Source: Candidatus Zhuqueibacterota bacterium (GTDB taxonomy: Bacteria > Zhuqueibacterota > Zhuqueibacteria > Oceanimicrobiales > Oceanimicrobiaceae). From it: 64,000 nucleotides of DNA. Position 1 is the first letter of the stretch. Every line of letters starts with the position of its first letter. The stretch is from the NCBI GenBank assembly GCA_029262055.1, contig JAJDAD010000027.1, forward strand, positions 1 to 64,000, in the 5' to 3' direction. The notes under the pieces are model-generated. The model did no database searches. It was not told the DNA's origin and was given only the letters and a program-made list of their open reading frames with translations. The translations under genes and the position numbers were made by a program. Positions 1 through 7,432 of the stretch are shown piece after piece.

Positions 1-138
1 TCTCGCACTTAGAAATATCTCAAAAAAATGGAGCATGCCAATCAGAGATTGGGGACAAGCAATCAACCAATTTGATATCCTGTATCCCGATAGAATGAAA
101 CTTCAATAAATCAATTTACACAGAATTATTTACAGGCT
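1..138 (+). mobile_element. Right end of an IS256-type insertion sequence
   Basis: The transposase tail (2-109) is followed by CAATTTACACAGAATTATTT and then ACAGGCTC, ending near base 138. IS256-family inverted repeats often contain a TTTACACA-like block a few bases inside the end, so the element probably stops here, directly at the stop codon of the convergent small gene (139-141). The left end and the target duplication lie outside the window, so the boundary is an inference. Confidence 0.55.
2..109 (+). CDS. IS256-family (mutator-type) transposase, C-terminal fragment
   Basis: An open frame enters from the left edge and ends at TAA (107-109), giving the last 35 residues of a protein. It contains the stretch KKWSMPIRDWGQAINQF followed by a short tail ending MKLQ. 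This W-x-MPI-x-x-WG-x-A-x-NQF pattern is what I know as the extreme C-terminus of IS256/mutator-type DDE transposases. The catalytic residues lie outside the window, so activity cannot be judged. The frame is read from the sequence; the family call rests on recognising the tail only. It is followed within 30 bases by an AT-rich end sequence that fits an insertion-sequence terminus. Confidence 0.72.
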   Translation, partial: LALRNISKKWSMPIRDWGQAINQFDILYPDRMKLQ

Positions 139-477
139 CTATATCTGCATCCAAATGCGGACATTTTCGGAGCCTGTACCGATAAGTGTTATTCTATTTG
201 CTTTTACGCCTGTGATCTGGCAGGTACCGTTTTCATTTACTTTAACTGCGCTAATCCTCCCCATGGTAATACCCATGAAACTGCGGCCGCCGCCGCCCAA
301 CATGGATGGCTTGCGAAACCAGGCCTGAGCCTGGCTGGCTACCGTGGTAAGGTCCTGCAGAACGGCATTGGTGTTGGCCTGCAAAGCGTTTTGTCCGAAT
401 GCCTTGATACCGACCACAAACAGAATGCCGGTAACGGCTACGGCTAAGACCACGAGGAGGAGTTGTTGCTGTCCCAT
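139..477 (-). CDS. Small pilin-like membrane-anchored protein (MGQQQLLL family)
   Basis: A 112-residue protein starting MGQQQLLLVVLAVAVTG, with one hydrophobic helix at residues 5-27. It then has a helical stretch rich in A, Q and N (to about residue 55), the segment RKPSMLGGGGRSF, and a short beta-like domain. This layout resembles a minor type IV pilin or pseudopilin stalk, but the usual GFTLIE prepilin site is missing. Short proteins beginning MGQQQLLL are, to my knowledge, common in FCB-group genomes and uncharacterised. Its stop codon abuts the presumed IS end, so the insertion may have cut it off from a downstream partner. A localisation in or on the inner membrane is inferred from the single helix. 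Confidence 0.6.
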   Translation of the reverse strand: MGQQQLLLVVLAVAVTGILFVVGIKAFGQNALQANTNAVLQDLTTVASQAQAWFRKPSMLGGGGRSFMGITMGRISAVKVNENGTCQITGVKANRITLIGTGSENVRIWMQI

Positions 478-671
478 GTTGCACCTCTAGGCTAGTAGAC
501 ACTTTAGCTTTCCGACTCCCTCAGGAGTGAAGTTGTCTTGTTCGGTGATGAAGACGTAGACCTCCAAAAATATGGCATATCCGACAGAATTGCAAGCACA
601 CGGACGCACTAGGATATTAATTTGTTTTTACAAACCACAGGTATGTCCATCTAGCTGCCAGGCCACTGCCG

Positions 672-1649
672 CTAGTCTGTGGCCAGATGGTAATTTTTCT
701 CTCCCGCAGGTATTGGCACGGGCAGCTTGTTCTGCGCCGGCGGCAGTGGGCATGTGGCAAATTCCGTAAATGCGCAAGGTGGGTTATAGGCCTTATTGAA
801 ATCCAGGTACGTAATGCCCGCCTCAGTTGGCAGGTCAGCATAAAGAAACCTGCCTCCACCGTATGTTTCGGTGCCGCTGGTTTCATCCCCAAACAGAATC
901 CAAAACTCGTCATCCTGTGGTTCCGCGATCGGGTCGAGGCGATAGGTTTTTCCCGCCACTTCAAATTCCAGGGCTCCGGGCGATTGCTGTTCAATCAAGG
1001 TTCCAAGTATCGTTGGCACGGACAGAGTTTTCGCCGGCTTATAAGGAAGGAAGCGCGCTTTGATGCGCCAGTCTGACTGTACCGGGTACCTTGCAATCCC
1101 GGAAAACTCAGCAATGCGGGGATTCTCCCGGTCTTTTAAACGCACCGCAAAGTCGTTGCCGCGCTTGATCACGTACCAGCTGAGGGAGCCGGAAGAGAGC
1201 ACTGTTCGTTCCGCATCACGATCGGTTTGAAGCGCCATTTTTGTGATTTGCTGCTCCTTGTGCAGCACGGTAAATCCGTCCCGTACTTCGATGCTCACGA
1301 CTTCATCGTGCAAGACAAACCAACCGGCATGGGCAGGCGCTTTGCCGGCGGGGAAGATAAGGTCGTTCGACTTATCCGAGCCAAAACTGTTGCGACCCGG
1401 GTTCAGCCAAAAAAGGCCGGCCAGGCTCAACCAACCGTCCTCAGCGGTGAGGGAAGCTACCCGCTTTTCGTGCCAGATATCAATCTTTTTGACGTAATCC
1501 GTCTCATCAGCGGAATCTGCTTTCGGTTGATCGCAGGCGGAAAGGAAAAGCGAGCAAACGAGCACTGTTAATAGCATCGCTACAGTCAGGCAGACTTTCG
1601 TGTCAGAGGCTTGTGGCATTAAGGCAAGACGTTTGTGAACGGTTGGCAT
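672..1649 (-). CDS. DUF1684-family lipoprotein
   Basis: A secreted lipoprotein of about 325 residues. I place the start at 1649 because an AGGA ribosome site lies 8 bases upstream; the frame stays open 12 codons further up to 1685. A signal peptide ends in the lipobox LSAC (Cys39). The body matches the DUF1684 pattern: an early KR-x-x-x-L-x-x-x-DGWLSLAGLFWL block, a central IARYPV region, and a C-terminal YADLPTEAGITYLDFNKAYN followed by NPPCAFTEFATCPLPP. DUF1684 proteins occur widely in bacteria and have no firm biochemical role. It is the last of three minus-strand genes and is not clearly in an operon with the next one, because about 100 bases separate them. Confidence 0.85.
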   Translation of the reverse strand: MPTVHKRLALMPQASDTKVCLTVAMLLTVLVCSLFLSACDQPKADSADETDYVKKIDIWHEKRVASLTAEDGWLSLAGLFWLNPGRNSFGSDKSNDLIFPAGKAPAHAGWFVLHDEVVSIEVRDGFTVLHKEQQITKMALQTDRDAERTVLSSGSLSWYVIKRGNDFAVRLKDRENPRIAEFSGIARYPVQSDWRIKARFLPYKPAKTLSVPTILGTLIEQQSPGALEFEVAGKTYRLDPIAEPQDDEFWILFGDETSGTETYGGGRFLYADLPTEAGITYLDFNKAYNPPCAFTEFATCPLPPAQNKLPVPIPAGEKNYHLATD

Positions 1650-1752
1650 CGCAATTGTCCTGTTTTTTAGGTTCCTCGCAAACACGGAAGGATCCGCCAG
1701 TTTGGCTAGATGGTCCCATGACGGTATTAGCGATTTCGCGAAACAGTTGTGT

Positions 1753-2307
1753 TTAGGACTCGTTGTTTCTTGATCGAAGACGCTTTTCGACCACGGCGCG
1801 AACGCCCTTCATCCCGGTCTTTTCAGCCAGAGCCAGCGCCTGGTCGATGTTCATATTCTGATTTTCGATGAGCCACACCGCCCACAGCCCCGATACCCGA
1901 TTGCCGGAGCCGCAGTGCAAGACAATGGGCCGTTCCGCTTTCTGCATAAGCTGCGCAAAGCCTCGCACTTGTTCGTCCGTGATTTCATTGACCGGGGGCG
2001 TCATCGGGATGCTGACGAACTTCATGCCCAGTGCTTCGACTTTGGCCTGTTCATTCCAGGGAACCTCGTTGACAGAGCGGGTGCTAAGCACGGTCCGGTA
2101 TCCATCCGATGCCAGGCGCTCCAGCGCGCTAGCCGACGGCTGGCCGGCAAAGAGAAGATCTCCCACCAAGACACCGGGACTCATCCCCTCAATTGCAATC
2201 GTCTTTGGTTCCGGCACCGAAACCTGACTTCCGCAGCCGAATAGAAATAGAATCATCCCCAATACGTGCGAACATCGCTTTGTGAGTTTTGTCATGCAGG
2301 TTCTCAT
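1753..2307 (-). CDS. DUF442/Blh-type protein phosphatase-like lipoprotein
   Basis: 184 residues with a short signal sequence ending LFGC (lipid Cys about residue 25). A tyrosine-phosphatase-like fold follows. The segment LLFAGQPSASALERLASDGYRTV is typical of the DUF442 / beta-lactamase-hydrolase-like phosphatase N-terminus. The P-loop HCGSGNRVSG (Cys132, Arg137) has the C-x4-R spacing seen in that family, not the C-x5-R of classical tyrosine phosphatases. Known relatives act on unknown or sulfide-linked substrates. Periplasmic anchoring is inferred from the lipobox. An ATG at codon 5 (2295) is an alternative start. Confidence 0.75.
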   Translation of the reverse strand: MRTCMTKLTKRCSHVLGMILFLFGCGSQVSVPEPKTIAIEGMSPGVLVGDLLFAGQPSASALERLASDGYRTVLSTRSVNEVPWNEQAKVEALGMKFVSIPMTPPVNEITDEQVRGFAQLMQKAERPIVLHCGSGNRVSGLWAVWLIENQNMNIDQALALAEKTGMKGVRAVVEKRLRSRNNES

Positions 2308-2376
2308 CGAATTTCGCTCTACTTTGTTTTCATTCTTCCTGGTAACGTCGTTTTGTACACAACTGTTCGCCGGGGG

Positions 2377-2892
2377 TCAGGCGTTTAAGTATCGCTCCCG
2401 GATGACGTCCAGGTGATGGCGTTCGTGTCCGGCGATGATAAACGGGAAAGAGCCTGCCGTAAATTCGCAGTTGCTCGCAACTCCCCTGCGGGAGGCCGTT
2501 TCATCATCAAGGCCTTTGAAGAAAGCGATGCTGGTGCGACGACCGTGCTCATACTCATCAATTAGACCAGCAAGATCGCGTGCGTCAAAACCGGCGTGCG
2601 CAACCCACAGATTCTCGTCCATCCCCGGGAGTGGTCCTGAGTCGTTTCTGGCAAAGCAGGTGGCCCGGTAAACGAACACCCTTTCCGAGTCAATCAGATG
2701 GCCCAAAAGTTCCTTGCAGCTCCATTTTCCCGGGGCATAGCGGTAGCGCGCCCGCTGTTCGTCCAGGGCGTTAAATACTTTTAGGGTTTCCGAAAGCTGC
2801 TGCCCCAGAATTTCCAGAATATTTCCAGCAGGAAGTTCGTCAATATATTTTTGGTAGTAGGGAGCGCAATCATCACGCGAGGGTTTGTTCAT
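2377..2892 (-). CDS. DinB-family four-helix metal-binding protein
   Basis: A cytoplasmic protein of 171 residues and the usual DinB/YfiT length. It shows the family landmarks: YRYAPGKWSCKELLGHLIDSERVFVYR (first metal His in GHLID), an acidic central helix, and the closing IIAGHERHHLDVIRERYL, with the His pair that completes the metal triad. DinB-superfamily proteins include bacillithiol- and mycothiol-dependent transferases and many of unknown role; nothing here picks a substrate. It starts at an ATG at 2892, and the gene upstream on the plus strand is divergent, 0.4 kb away. Confidence 0.85.
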   Translation of the reverse strand: MNKPSRDDCAPYYQKYIDELPAGNILEILGQQLSETLKVFNALDEQRARYRYAPGKWSCKELLGHLIDSERVFVYRATCFARNDSGPLPGMDENLWVAHAGFDARDLAGLIDEYEHGRRTSIAFFKGLDDETASRRGVASNCEFTAGSFPFIIAGHERHHLDVIRERYLNA

Positions 2893-3369
2893 TCCTGGTC
2901 TCCGAATACAGGTAGATTATTGCCACCGGGCCTGGTCAACTATGCCGGCTTTGTTCGAGATCCTGCCTACAGACTCTATTGTTCATCCACAACGAACACG
3001 CAAGCTATTCACGACTTGCAGGATAGCAGAAGCTCCTTTTTATCGCGCCCGGGAAAGTGCCATCAGGGATGTGACTGCCAGGCGAATGGTTTGGAGCATG
3101 GGTTGAAGATAGGAGATAGTTAAGAGGAATTCAAATGTTTCTTGCGTGTCAAATCATATTATGGCCGAATAGCGAATTCTATCACTAACAGGGCACAACC
3201 GGGAGCAGGCTCAGAGGGTTCTGACCTCCTGACTCACATCAAACCAGTTCGGGAATGATGGTGCCATTCGCACGATTTACTAAAGAACTTGCGCTTATCG
3301 CAATTATGTTGTTAAATGAACAACGCATTTTCACGACATGGCAAAGTTGTTTCAGCAACGGATATATTT
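2893..3369. other. Intergenic region with no recognised gene
   Basis: Divergent spacer of about 480 bases between the DinB gene and manA. I found no convincing promoter, hairpin terminator, RNA gene or conserved reading frame. Short open frames here lack ribosome sites and family features. Confidence 0.5.
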
Positions 3370-4377
3370 ATGAATGAGTCGATCTATCCTCTTTTGTTTT
3401 GCCCGGTCCTGAAGCACTACCCCTGGGGCGGTCGCAATCTGGAGAACCTGGGCAGGACGCTACCACCGGGACAGGTTGCCGAGAGCTGGGAAATAGCGGC
3501 ACATGAAGATGGTGCGTCCATCATCGCCAACGGCCATTTCAAAGGAAAGAGCTTATCTGAATTGCACGAGATACTCGGTTTGGATCTGATTGGCCGGGAA
3601 TCGCAGTGGGCCCAGGAACGCGGCAAATTCCCCTTGTTGGTCAAGCTACTAGATGCAAACAAGCCTCTTTCGGTACAGGTGCATCCCGACGACAGCTATG
3701 CGCTGCTTCACGAAGGCAACGAGCTTGGAAAGACCGAGATGTGGGTGGTCTTGCACGCCAAGCCCGGTGCGGAGATCATTCTCGGCCTGAGAGAAAATGT
3801 CACTCCTGAGGAATTCAGGGCGGCTCTGGCTGACGACAGCCTCGAACCCCTTTTACACGCGATCAAAGTACAGGCCGGCGACCACATTTGTGTCCCAGCC
3901 GGCTCATTGCACGCGATCATGGACGGCCTCCTGATCGCCGAAATCCAGCAAAACTCCAATACCACTTACCGCGTCTACGACTGGAACCGGTCCACTGCAG
4001 ATGGTCAGAGACGTCCTTTACACATTGACAAGGCGCTCGATGTAATCGATTTTGATCAGGTGGCGCCGATTATGCCAGAGCCAAAGCTGATTGCATCGAA
4101 TGATGGTGTTTGCCGATCCTTACTTTGCCGCAACGAGTACTTCACAGCGGAGCAAGTCACAATGGAGCCAGGCTGCTCATTTCATGGCGACTGTGCGGGC
4201 CGCACTTTTGAGATCTGGGGTGTTACTGACGGCAGAGTCGAGATCCGTACGGCCACTGACACAGTCTTGCTGGAGGCTGTTGGTTTTGCTTTGCTACCCG
4301 CCGTTCTCGGCCCGTTCAGTGTTTCTGCCCCAACCCAGGCAAACCTCCTGCGTGCCTACGTGGGCGCTCCCGAGTAA
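3370..4377 (+). CDS. manA: Mannose-6-phosphate isomerase, class I
   Basis: Interconverts mannose-6-phosphate and fructose-6-phosphate in the cytoplasm, feeding GDP-mannose synthesis or mannose use. The 335-residue form beginning MNESIYPLLFCPVLKHYPWG matches the compact Bacillus-type class I enzyme. The zinc site is visible as VQVHPDDSYA (Gln and His), KTEMWVV (Glu) and the cupin His in PAGSLHAI. The catalytic-side block TYRVYDWNR is present. An in-frame ATG at 3316 would add 18 non-family residues. Neither start has a clear ribosome site, so I chose by homology. A weak hairpin follows the stop. The pyrophosphorylase 0.9 kb downstream suggests a surface-sugar supply role (inference). Confidence 0.9.
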   Translation: MNESIYPLLFCPVLKHYPWGGRNLENLGRTLPPGQVAESWEIAAHEDGASIIANGHFKGKSLSELHEILGLDLIGRESQWAQERGKFPLLVKLLDANKPLSVQVHPDDSYALLHEGNELGKTEMWVVLHAKPGAEIILGLRENVTPEEFRAALADDSLEPLLHAIKVQAGDHICVPAGSLHAIMDGLLIAEIQQNSNTTYRVYDWNRSTADGQRRPLHIDKALDVIDFDQVAPIMPEPKLIASNDGVCRSLLCRNEYFTAEQVTMEPGCSFHGDCAGRTFEIWGVTDGRVEIRTATDTVLLEAVGFALLPAVLGPFSVSAPTQANLLRAYVGAPE

Positions 4378-4390
4378 TTCCGTCTCTTGA

Positions 4391-4411
4391 TGTCCCTTGC
4401 GGGACACTTTT
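4391..4411 (+). terminator. Weak intrinsic terminator after manA
   Basis: TGTCCC (4391-4396), loop TTGC, GGGACA (4401-4406), then CTTTT. The stem has only 6 bp and the U tract is short, so termination may be partial. Confidence 0.4.
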
Positions 4412-4573
4412 GTCCCGGACCGGACTATCATGGTTTTTGGCCTTCCATCTTCTGTCCTTGTCTAACCCTTTCTAAACAGATACTTGCGTGATAATCATCT
4501 TCCCTGGCACCTGCTTTGCCTTAGCCAGGGCTGTCTGTCGAAAGCAAGAGACCTAAGATAAAGGAGACTCACC

Positions 4574-4888
4574 ATGTTCAGATTAAGAAACCTTCTGCTG
4601 TTAGCTGCCCTGTCTGGGCTCTTCATTGTTCCCACGGACTCCAGGGCCGGGGCTCGTGTTTACATAAGGGTTGCGCCCCCGGTGGCCAAGGTCCGGGTTG
4701 TGCGTCCCGCGAATCCTTATCGCCGCGGAGTGTGGGTGAATGGGCACTATCGTCACAACGGGCACCGCCATGTCTGGGTCAGAGGACACTACGTGCAAAC
4801 CAGGAGTGGATTTGTTTATGTTCAGCCTCATTGGAAAAAGACGAGACGAGGCTACTATTTTGTTCCCGGGCATTGGGTTAAGCGGTAA
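4574..4888 (+). CDS. Small secreted YXWGXW-repeat-like protein
   Basis: 104 residues. A signal peptide (about residues 1-25, ending DSRA) is followed by a very basic, aromatic-rich body with repeated units: RRGVWVNGHYRHNGH, RHVWVRGHYVQ, and RGYYFVPGHWVKR. The spacing of W/Y, G and H/W recalls the YXWGXW and WXXGXW repeat proteins found in many Gram-negative genomes; their function is not known. AAGGAG lies at 4561-4566, 7 bases before ATG. It is flanked by its own terminator, so it is probably a single-gene transcript. The pI is clearly high and an envelope location is inferred. Confidence 0.75.
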   Translation: MFRLRNLLLLAALSGLFIVPTDSRAGARVYIRVAPPVAKVRVVRPANPYRRGVWVNGHYRHNGHRHVWVRGHYVQTRSGFVYVQPHWKKTRRGYYFVPGHWVKR

Positions 4889-4920
4889 GTGAAGCGACAC
4901 CCCTGCTACATTCGTGAAGG

Positions 4921-4953
4921 CCCTTCATCACGATCTGTGATGAGGGGTTTTTT
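4921..4953 (+). terminator. Intrinsic terminator after the YXWGXW-like gene
   Basis: CCCTTCATCAC (4921-4931), loop, GTGATGAGGGG (4937-4947) with one G-T pair, then six T residues (4948-4953). Confidence 0.85.
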
Positions 4954-5236
4954 GTTTGCGCGTGCTCTCTAAATCATGGCAGCAAAACAAGTATGGTCCT
5001 GTATTTCCCTTCTTTGCGTCAGGACTAAATATGCAGAAGGTCGTGCCTGGTGCCGTCTACCGAAGAAAGCGGACTATATAGCTTGCAAAGCCTTGCCGGT
5101 TTGACTATGTTGTTACTCAATTCTGGTCCCCGCTGGCTTTCTGCCAGGTCAAGATAGCTTTCGTTCGAACCGATACGGACTATGCAAGCAGAGGGCGGGG
5201 GCGAGCAAACCAACTGGAACTGGAAAGGAAGAACAA
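4954..5236. other. Intergenic leader of the nucleotidyltransferase gene
   Basis: About 280 bases after the terminator. AAGGAAG near 5225-5231 is the ribosome site of the next gene. I saw no recognised riboswitch, promoter consensus or small gene in the rest. Confidence 0.4.
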
Positions 5237-5956
5237 ATGAAAGGTGTAATACTTGCCGGCGGGCTTGGCAGCAGGCTGCATCCGCTAACAAAGATCACAA
5301 ATAAACACTTACTGCCAATTTACGATCGGCCTATGATCTACTACCCGCTTGCAACTCTGGTTAATGCCGGCATCGACGACATTTTGCTGGTGACCGGCGG
5401 AAACAACGCAGGCGATTTCTTGAAATTGTTAGGGAACGGCAAGGAGTTTGGACTGCGTCACCTGAATTACACCTACCAAGAGGGAGAAGGCGGCATTGCC
5501 GAGGCCTTGGGCTTGTGCGAGTATTTTGCCGACCGGGAACCTATAGTCGTCATTCTGGGCGACAATATAATAGGAGGCTCTATCAAGCCGGCTGTGGTGG
5601 ATTTTCAAGAGCAGGGAGGTGGCGCCAAGATCTTGCTTAAGGAAGTGGAGGATCCCTGGCGCTTTGGCGTGGCCGAATTGTCTGGCGAGCGCGTGGTGAA
5701 TATCGTCGAGAAGCCTAAGGACCCGACAAGTAACCTGATCGTAACCGGCATCTATTTGTATGACCATCAAGTATTCGATTTCATCAAGACCCTGGAACCC
5801 TCCAAAAGGGGAGAGTTGGAGATAACGGATGTCAACAACATGTATATCCGGCAGGACCGGATGACCTATGAAGTACTGGATGGCTGGTGGACTGACGCCG
5901 GGACGTTTGAGTCGCTTTTCCGGGCGAACTCCTTGGCGGCGGGACACAAGATATAG
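5237..5956 (+). CDS. Glucose-1-phosphate thymidylyltransferase-like nucleotidyltransferase (short RmlA type)
   Basis: Predicted to join a nucleoside triphosphate (dTTP in the best-known relatives) to a hexose-1-phosphate. The 239 residues start MKGVILAGGLGSRLHPLT, the nucleotide-binding loop. ITNKHLLPIYDRPMIYYPL then matches RmlA closely, with VILGDNIIGG as the metal-binding Asp motif, VEKPKDPTSNLIVTGIY, and GWWTDAGTFESLFRA. It is about 50 residues shorter than E. coli RmlA and lacks the C-terminal helices, as in the short form found in many thermophiles and FCB bacteria. The sugar specificity cannot be read. The rest of a dTDP-rhamnose operon is not in the window. Confidence 0.85.
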   Translation: MKGVILAGGLGSRLHPLTKITNKHLLPIYDRPMIYYPLATLVNAGIDDILLVTGGNNAGDFLKLLGNGKEFGLRHLNYTYQEGEGGIAEALGLCEYFADREPIVVILGDNIIGGSIKPAVVDFQEQGGGAKILLKEVEDPWRFGVAELSGERVVNIVEKPKDPTSNLIVTGIYLYDHQVFDFIKTLEPSKRGELEITDVNNMYIRQDRMTYEVLDGWWTDAGTFESLFRANSLAAGHKI

Positions 5957-5972
5957 TCTTTCATTTTTTGTG

Positions 5973-6048
5973 CCGCCTCCGCTAAAGTTAAGGTCCTAAA
6001 CGGACGTTTATAGTGACTATAGGACCTTAAAAAACCGTTTGGAGGCGG
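5973..6048 (+). promoter_or_regulatory. Structured leader that can mask the ribosome site of the next gene
   Basis: Two nested inverted repeats fill the 100-base gap. The outer arms are CCGCCTCC (5973-5980) and GGAGGCGG (6041-6048); the second arm contains the GGAGG ribosome site, 10 bases before ATG 6056. The inner arms are TTAAGGTCCTA (5988-5998) and TAGGACCTTAA (6020-6030), 11 bp without mismatch. AAACGG (5998-6003) and CCGTTT (6035-6040) offer a competing pair. The pairing is seen; regulation by masking is inferred. Confidence 0.55.
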
Positions 6049-6055
6049 TATCACT

Positions 6056-7225
6056 ATGACCATCAGAAACATTCTCATTGCTGCACTGACTTTCAGTATT
6101 TCGTTGCCTTCGATCACCCACGCACAACTAAATAGCGGTGTCGGACTTCTGCACGTCCAATCCGCTCGTGTCACCCAACCAGGGTCTGTGCTGCTGAGAA
6201 GCTCATCGAGCGTTTTTGGTACTACCGGTGATGCCTTCACCACCAATACACCTGTGACTTTCTGGTCTGTTTCCGGACGCGTCAATCTCAGCTATGGATT
6301 GAGTGACCACCTTGAGCTTTTTGCTTCACCGACAGTCTACCAGGATACAAATCGATCCGGAAATGGCACGAATACGCCCGGGGATTTTTTGCTCGGCGTC
6401 AAGCTGGGAGGACTCCATTCTCCTGGAAGCGCACTGACTTACGGCGGCTCGGTAGTTGCCAGGATCCCTGCGGCCGGTGTTCACAATGTGCCATTTGAAC
6501 CTTACGCAGCAGGGCAGTTTGCTTTTGGCTTCAACGGAATGCTGACCTACTCGGCGGACGGCCTTTACCCTCTAAACTCTACCAGCATCCATGTCAACCT
6601 GGGTTATTGGAATCACAATGATGTCGGCGCCGAACTCGTGCGAGGCGGTTCAGTTGCCACGCAACCGACAAGCGCCAGTCAGGAACTGTTATATGGCATT
6701 GGTATTGAAGTCCCGCGGGGAGCGTTCAGCCTGTCTGCTGAGCTTTTTGGTAACGCATTTATCAAGACACCTCCGCCGGCTGCCTACAGCCGGGAAAACT
6801 ACTTGTACCTGTCACCCGCAGTTAAATACAAGCCGCTGAATTGGCTGGCCTTGAACCTGGGTGTAGACTTCCGGGTTTTAAATGTTCAGGACAAAACTCT
6901 GTACTCGCCAGAACCGAACGGCGTCAGCCCAACAATTGTGGGTGGCCAGCCAAACTATGCATCCTGGCGGATCAATGTGGGAACCTCTCTCACCTTCTCC
7001 GCGAAGAGACGGTATGGCCTCGGTTCGCATCAACTGTTGTTGCAGAAGGCCCAATCCAGGCGTGAACTGTTTGAGAGCATTATCCGTGAGCGTAAGGAAA
7101 CCGAATCCGCTGAAGCGGAATTAGACAGGATTAGGTCTGAACGCATCCGCGCCGAGCAAGAGCTTGCCAGACTTCGAAGAATTCTTGAAGCGCAGGCCGG
7201 AAGCCCTGACGGAACTAGCGACTAG
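6056..7225 (+). CDS. Secreted outer-membrane-type protein of unknown function with C-terminal coiled coil
   Basis: 389 residues with a signal peptide cleaved after THA (about residue 23). Residues 25-330 alternate polar and aromatic residues and G-rich turns, for example GRVNLSYGLSDHLELFAS and LNLGVDFRVLNV, as in a transmembrane beta-barrel. The C-terminus (about 335-385) switches to a charged heptad-like stretch rich in E and R, a predicted coiled coil. That part would face the periplasm and might bind a partner or peptidoglycan (inference). I do not recognise a named family. It is a single gene between a structured leader and a strong terminator. Confidence 0.65.
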   Translation: MTIRNILIAALTFSISLPSITHAQLNSGVGLLHVQSARVTQPGSVLLRSSSSVFGTTGDAFTTNTPVTFWSVSGRVNLSYGLSDHLELFASPTVYQDTNRSGNGTNTPGDFLLGVKLGGLHSPGSALTYGGSVVARIPAAGVHNVPFEPYAAGQFAFGFNGMLTYSADGLYPLNSTSIHVNLGYWNHNDVGAELVRGGSVATQPTSASQELLYGIGIEVPRGAFSLSAELFGNAFIKTPPPAAYSRENYLYLSPAVKYKPLNWLALNLGVDFRVLNVQDKTLYSPEPNGVSPTIVGGQPNYASWRINVGTSLTFSAKRRYGLGSHQLLLQKAQSRRELFESIIRERKETESAEAELDRIRSERIRAEQELARLRRILEAQAGSPDGTSD

Positions 7226-7256
7226 CATCCAAAACAGCGCCAAATCGAATTGAACT

Positions 7257-7295
7257 ACAGCCCTTTTTCATCAGTGAAGAAGGGCTGTTTTTTTT
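7257..7295 (+). terminator. Strong intrinsic terminator
   Basis: ACAGCCCTTTTTC (7257-7269) pairs with GAAGAAGGGCTGT (7276-7288) with one mismatch, and is followed by a run of T to 7295. Confidence 0.9.
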
Positions 7296-7432
7296 GGAGT
7301 TGCCAGATTGTGGGGACTGCACTCCGGACTGCGAGAATCAAGGGTGTTATTTGGGTCCAACCTTCAACAAAATCTCACACTAAGCCGATAGAATTAGATA
7401 ATAAGATTATGATTCGCTAGACTAAGTCCGGG

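Noticed and set aside
251-502. Second minus-strand frame overlapping the pilin-like gene
   Set aside because: No family features and wholly overlapped by the gene with a clear membrane helix.
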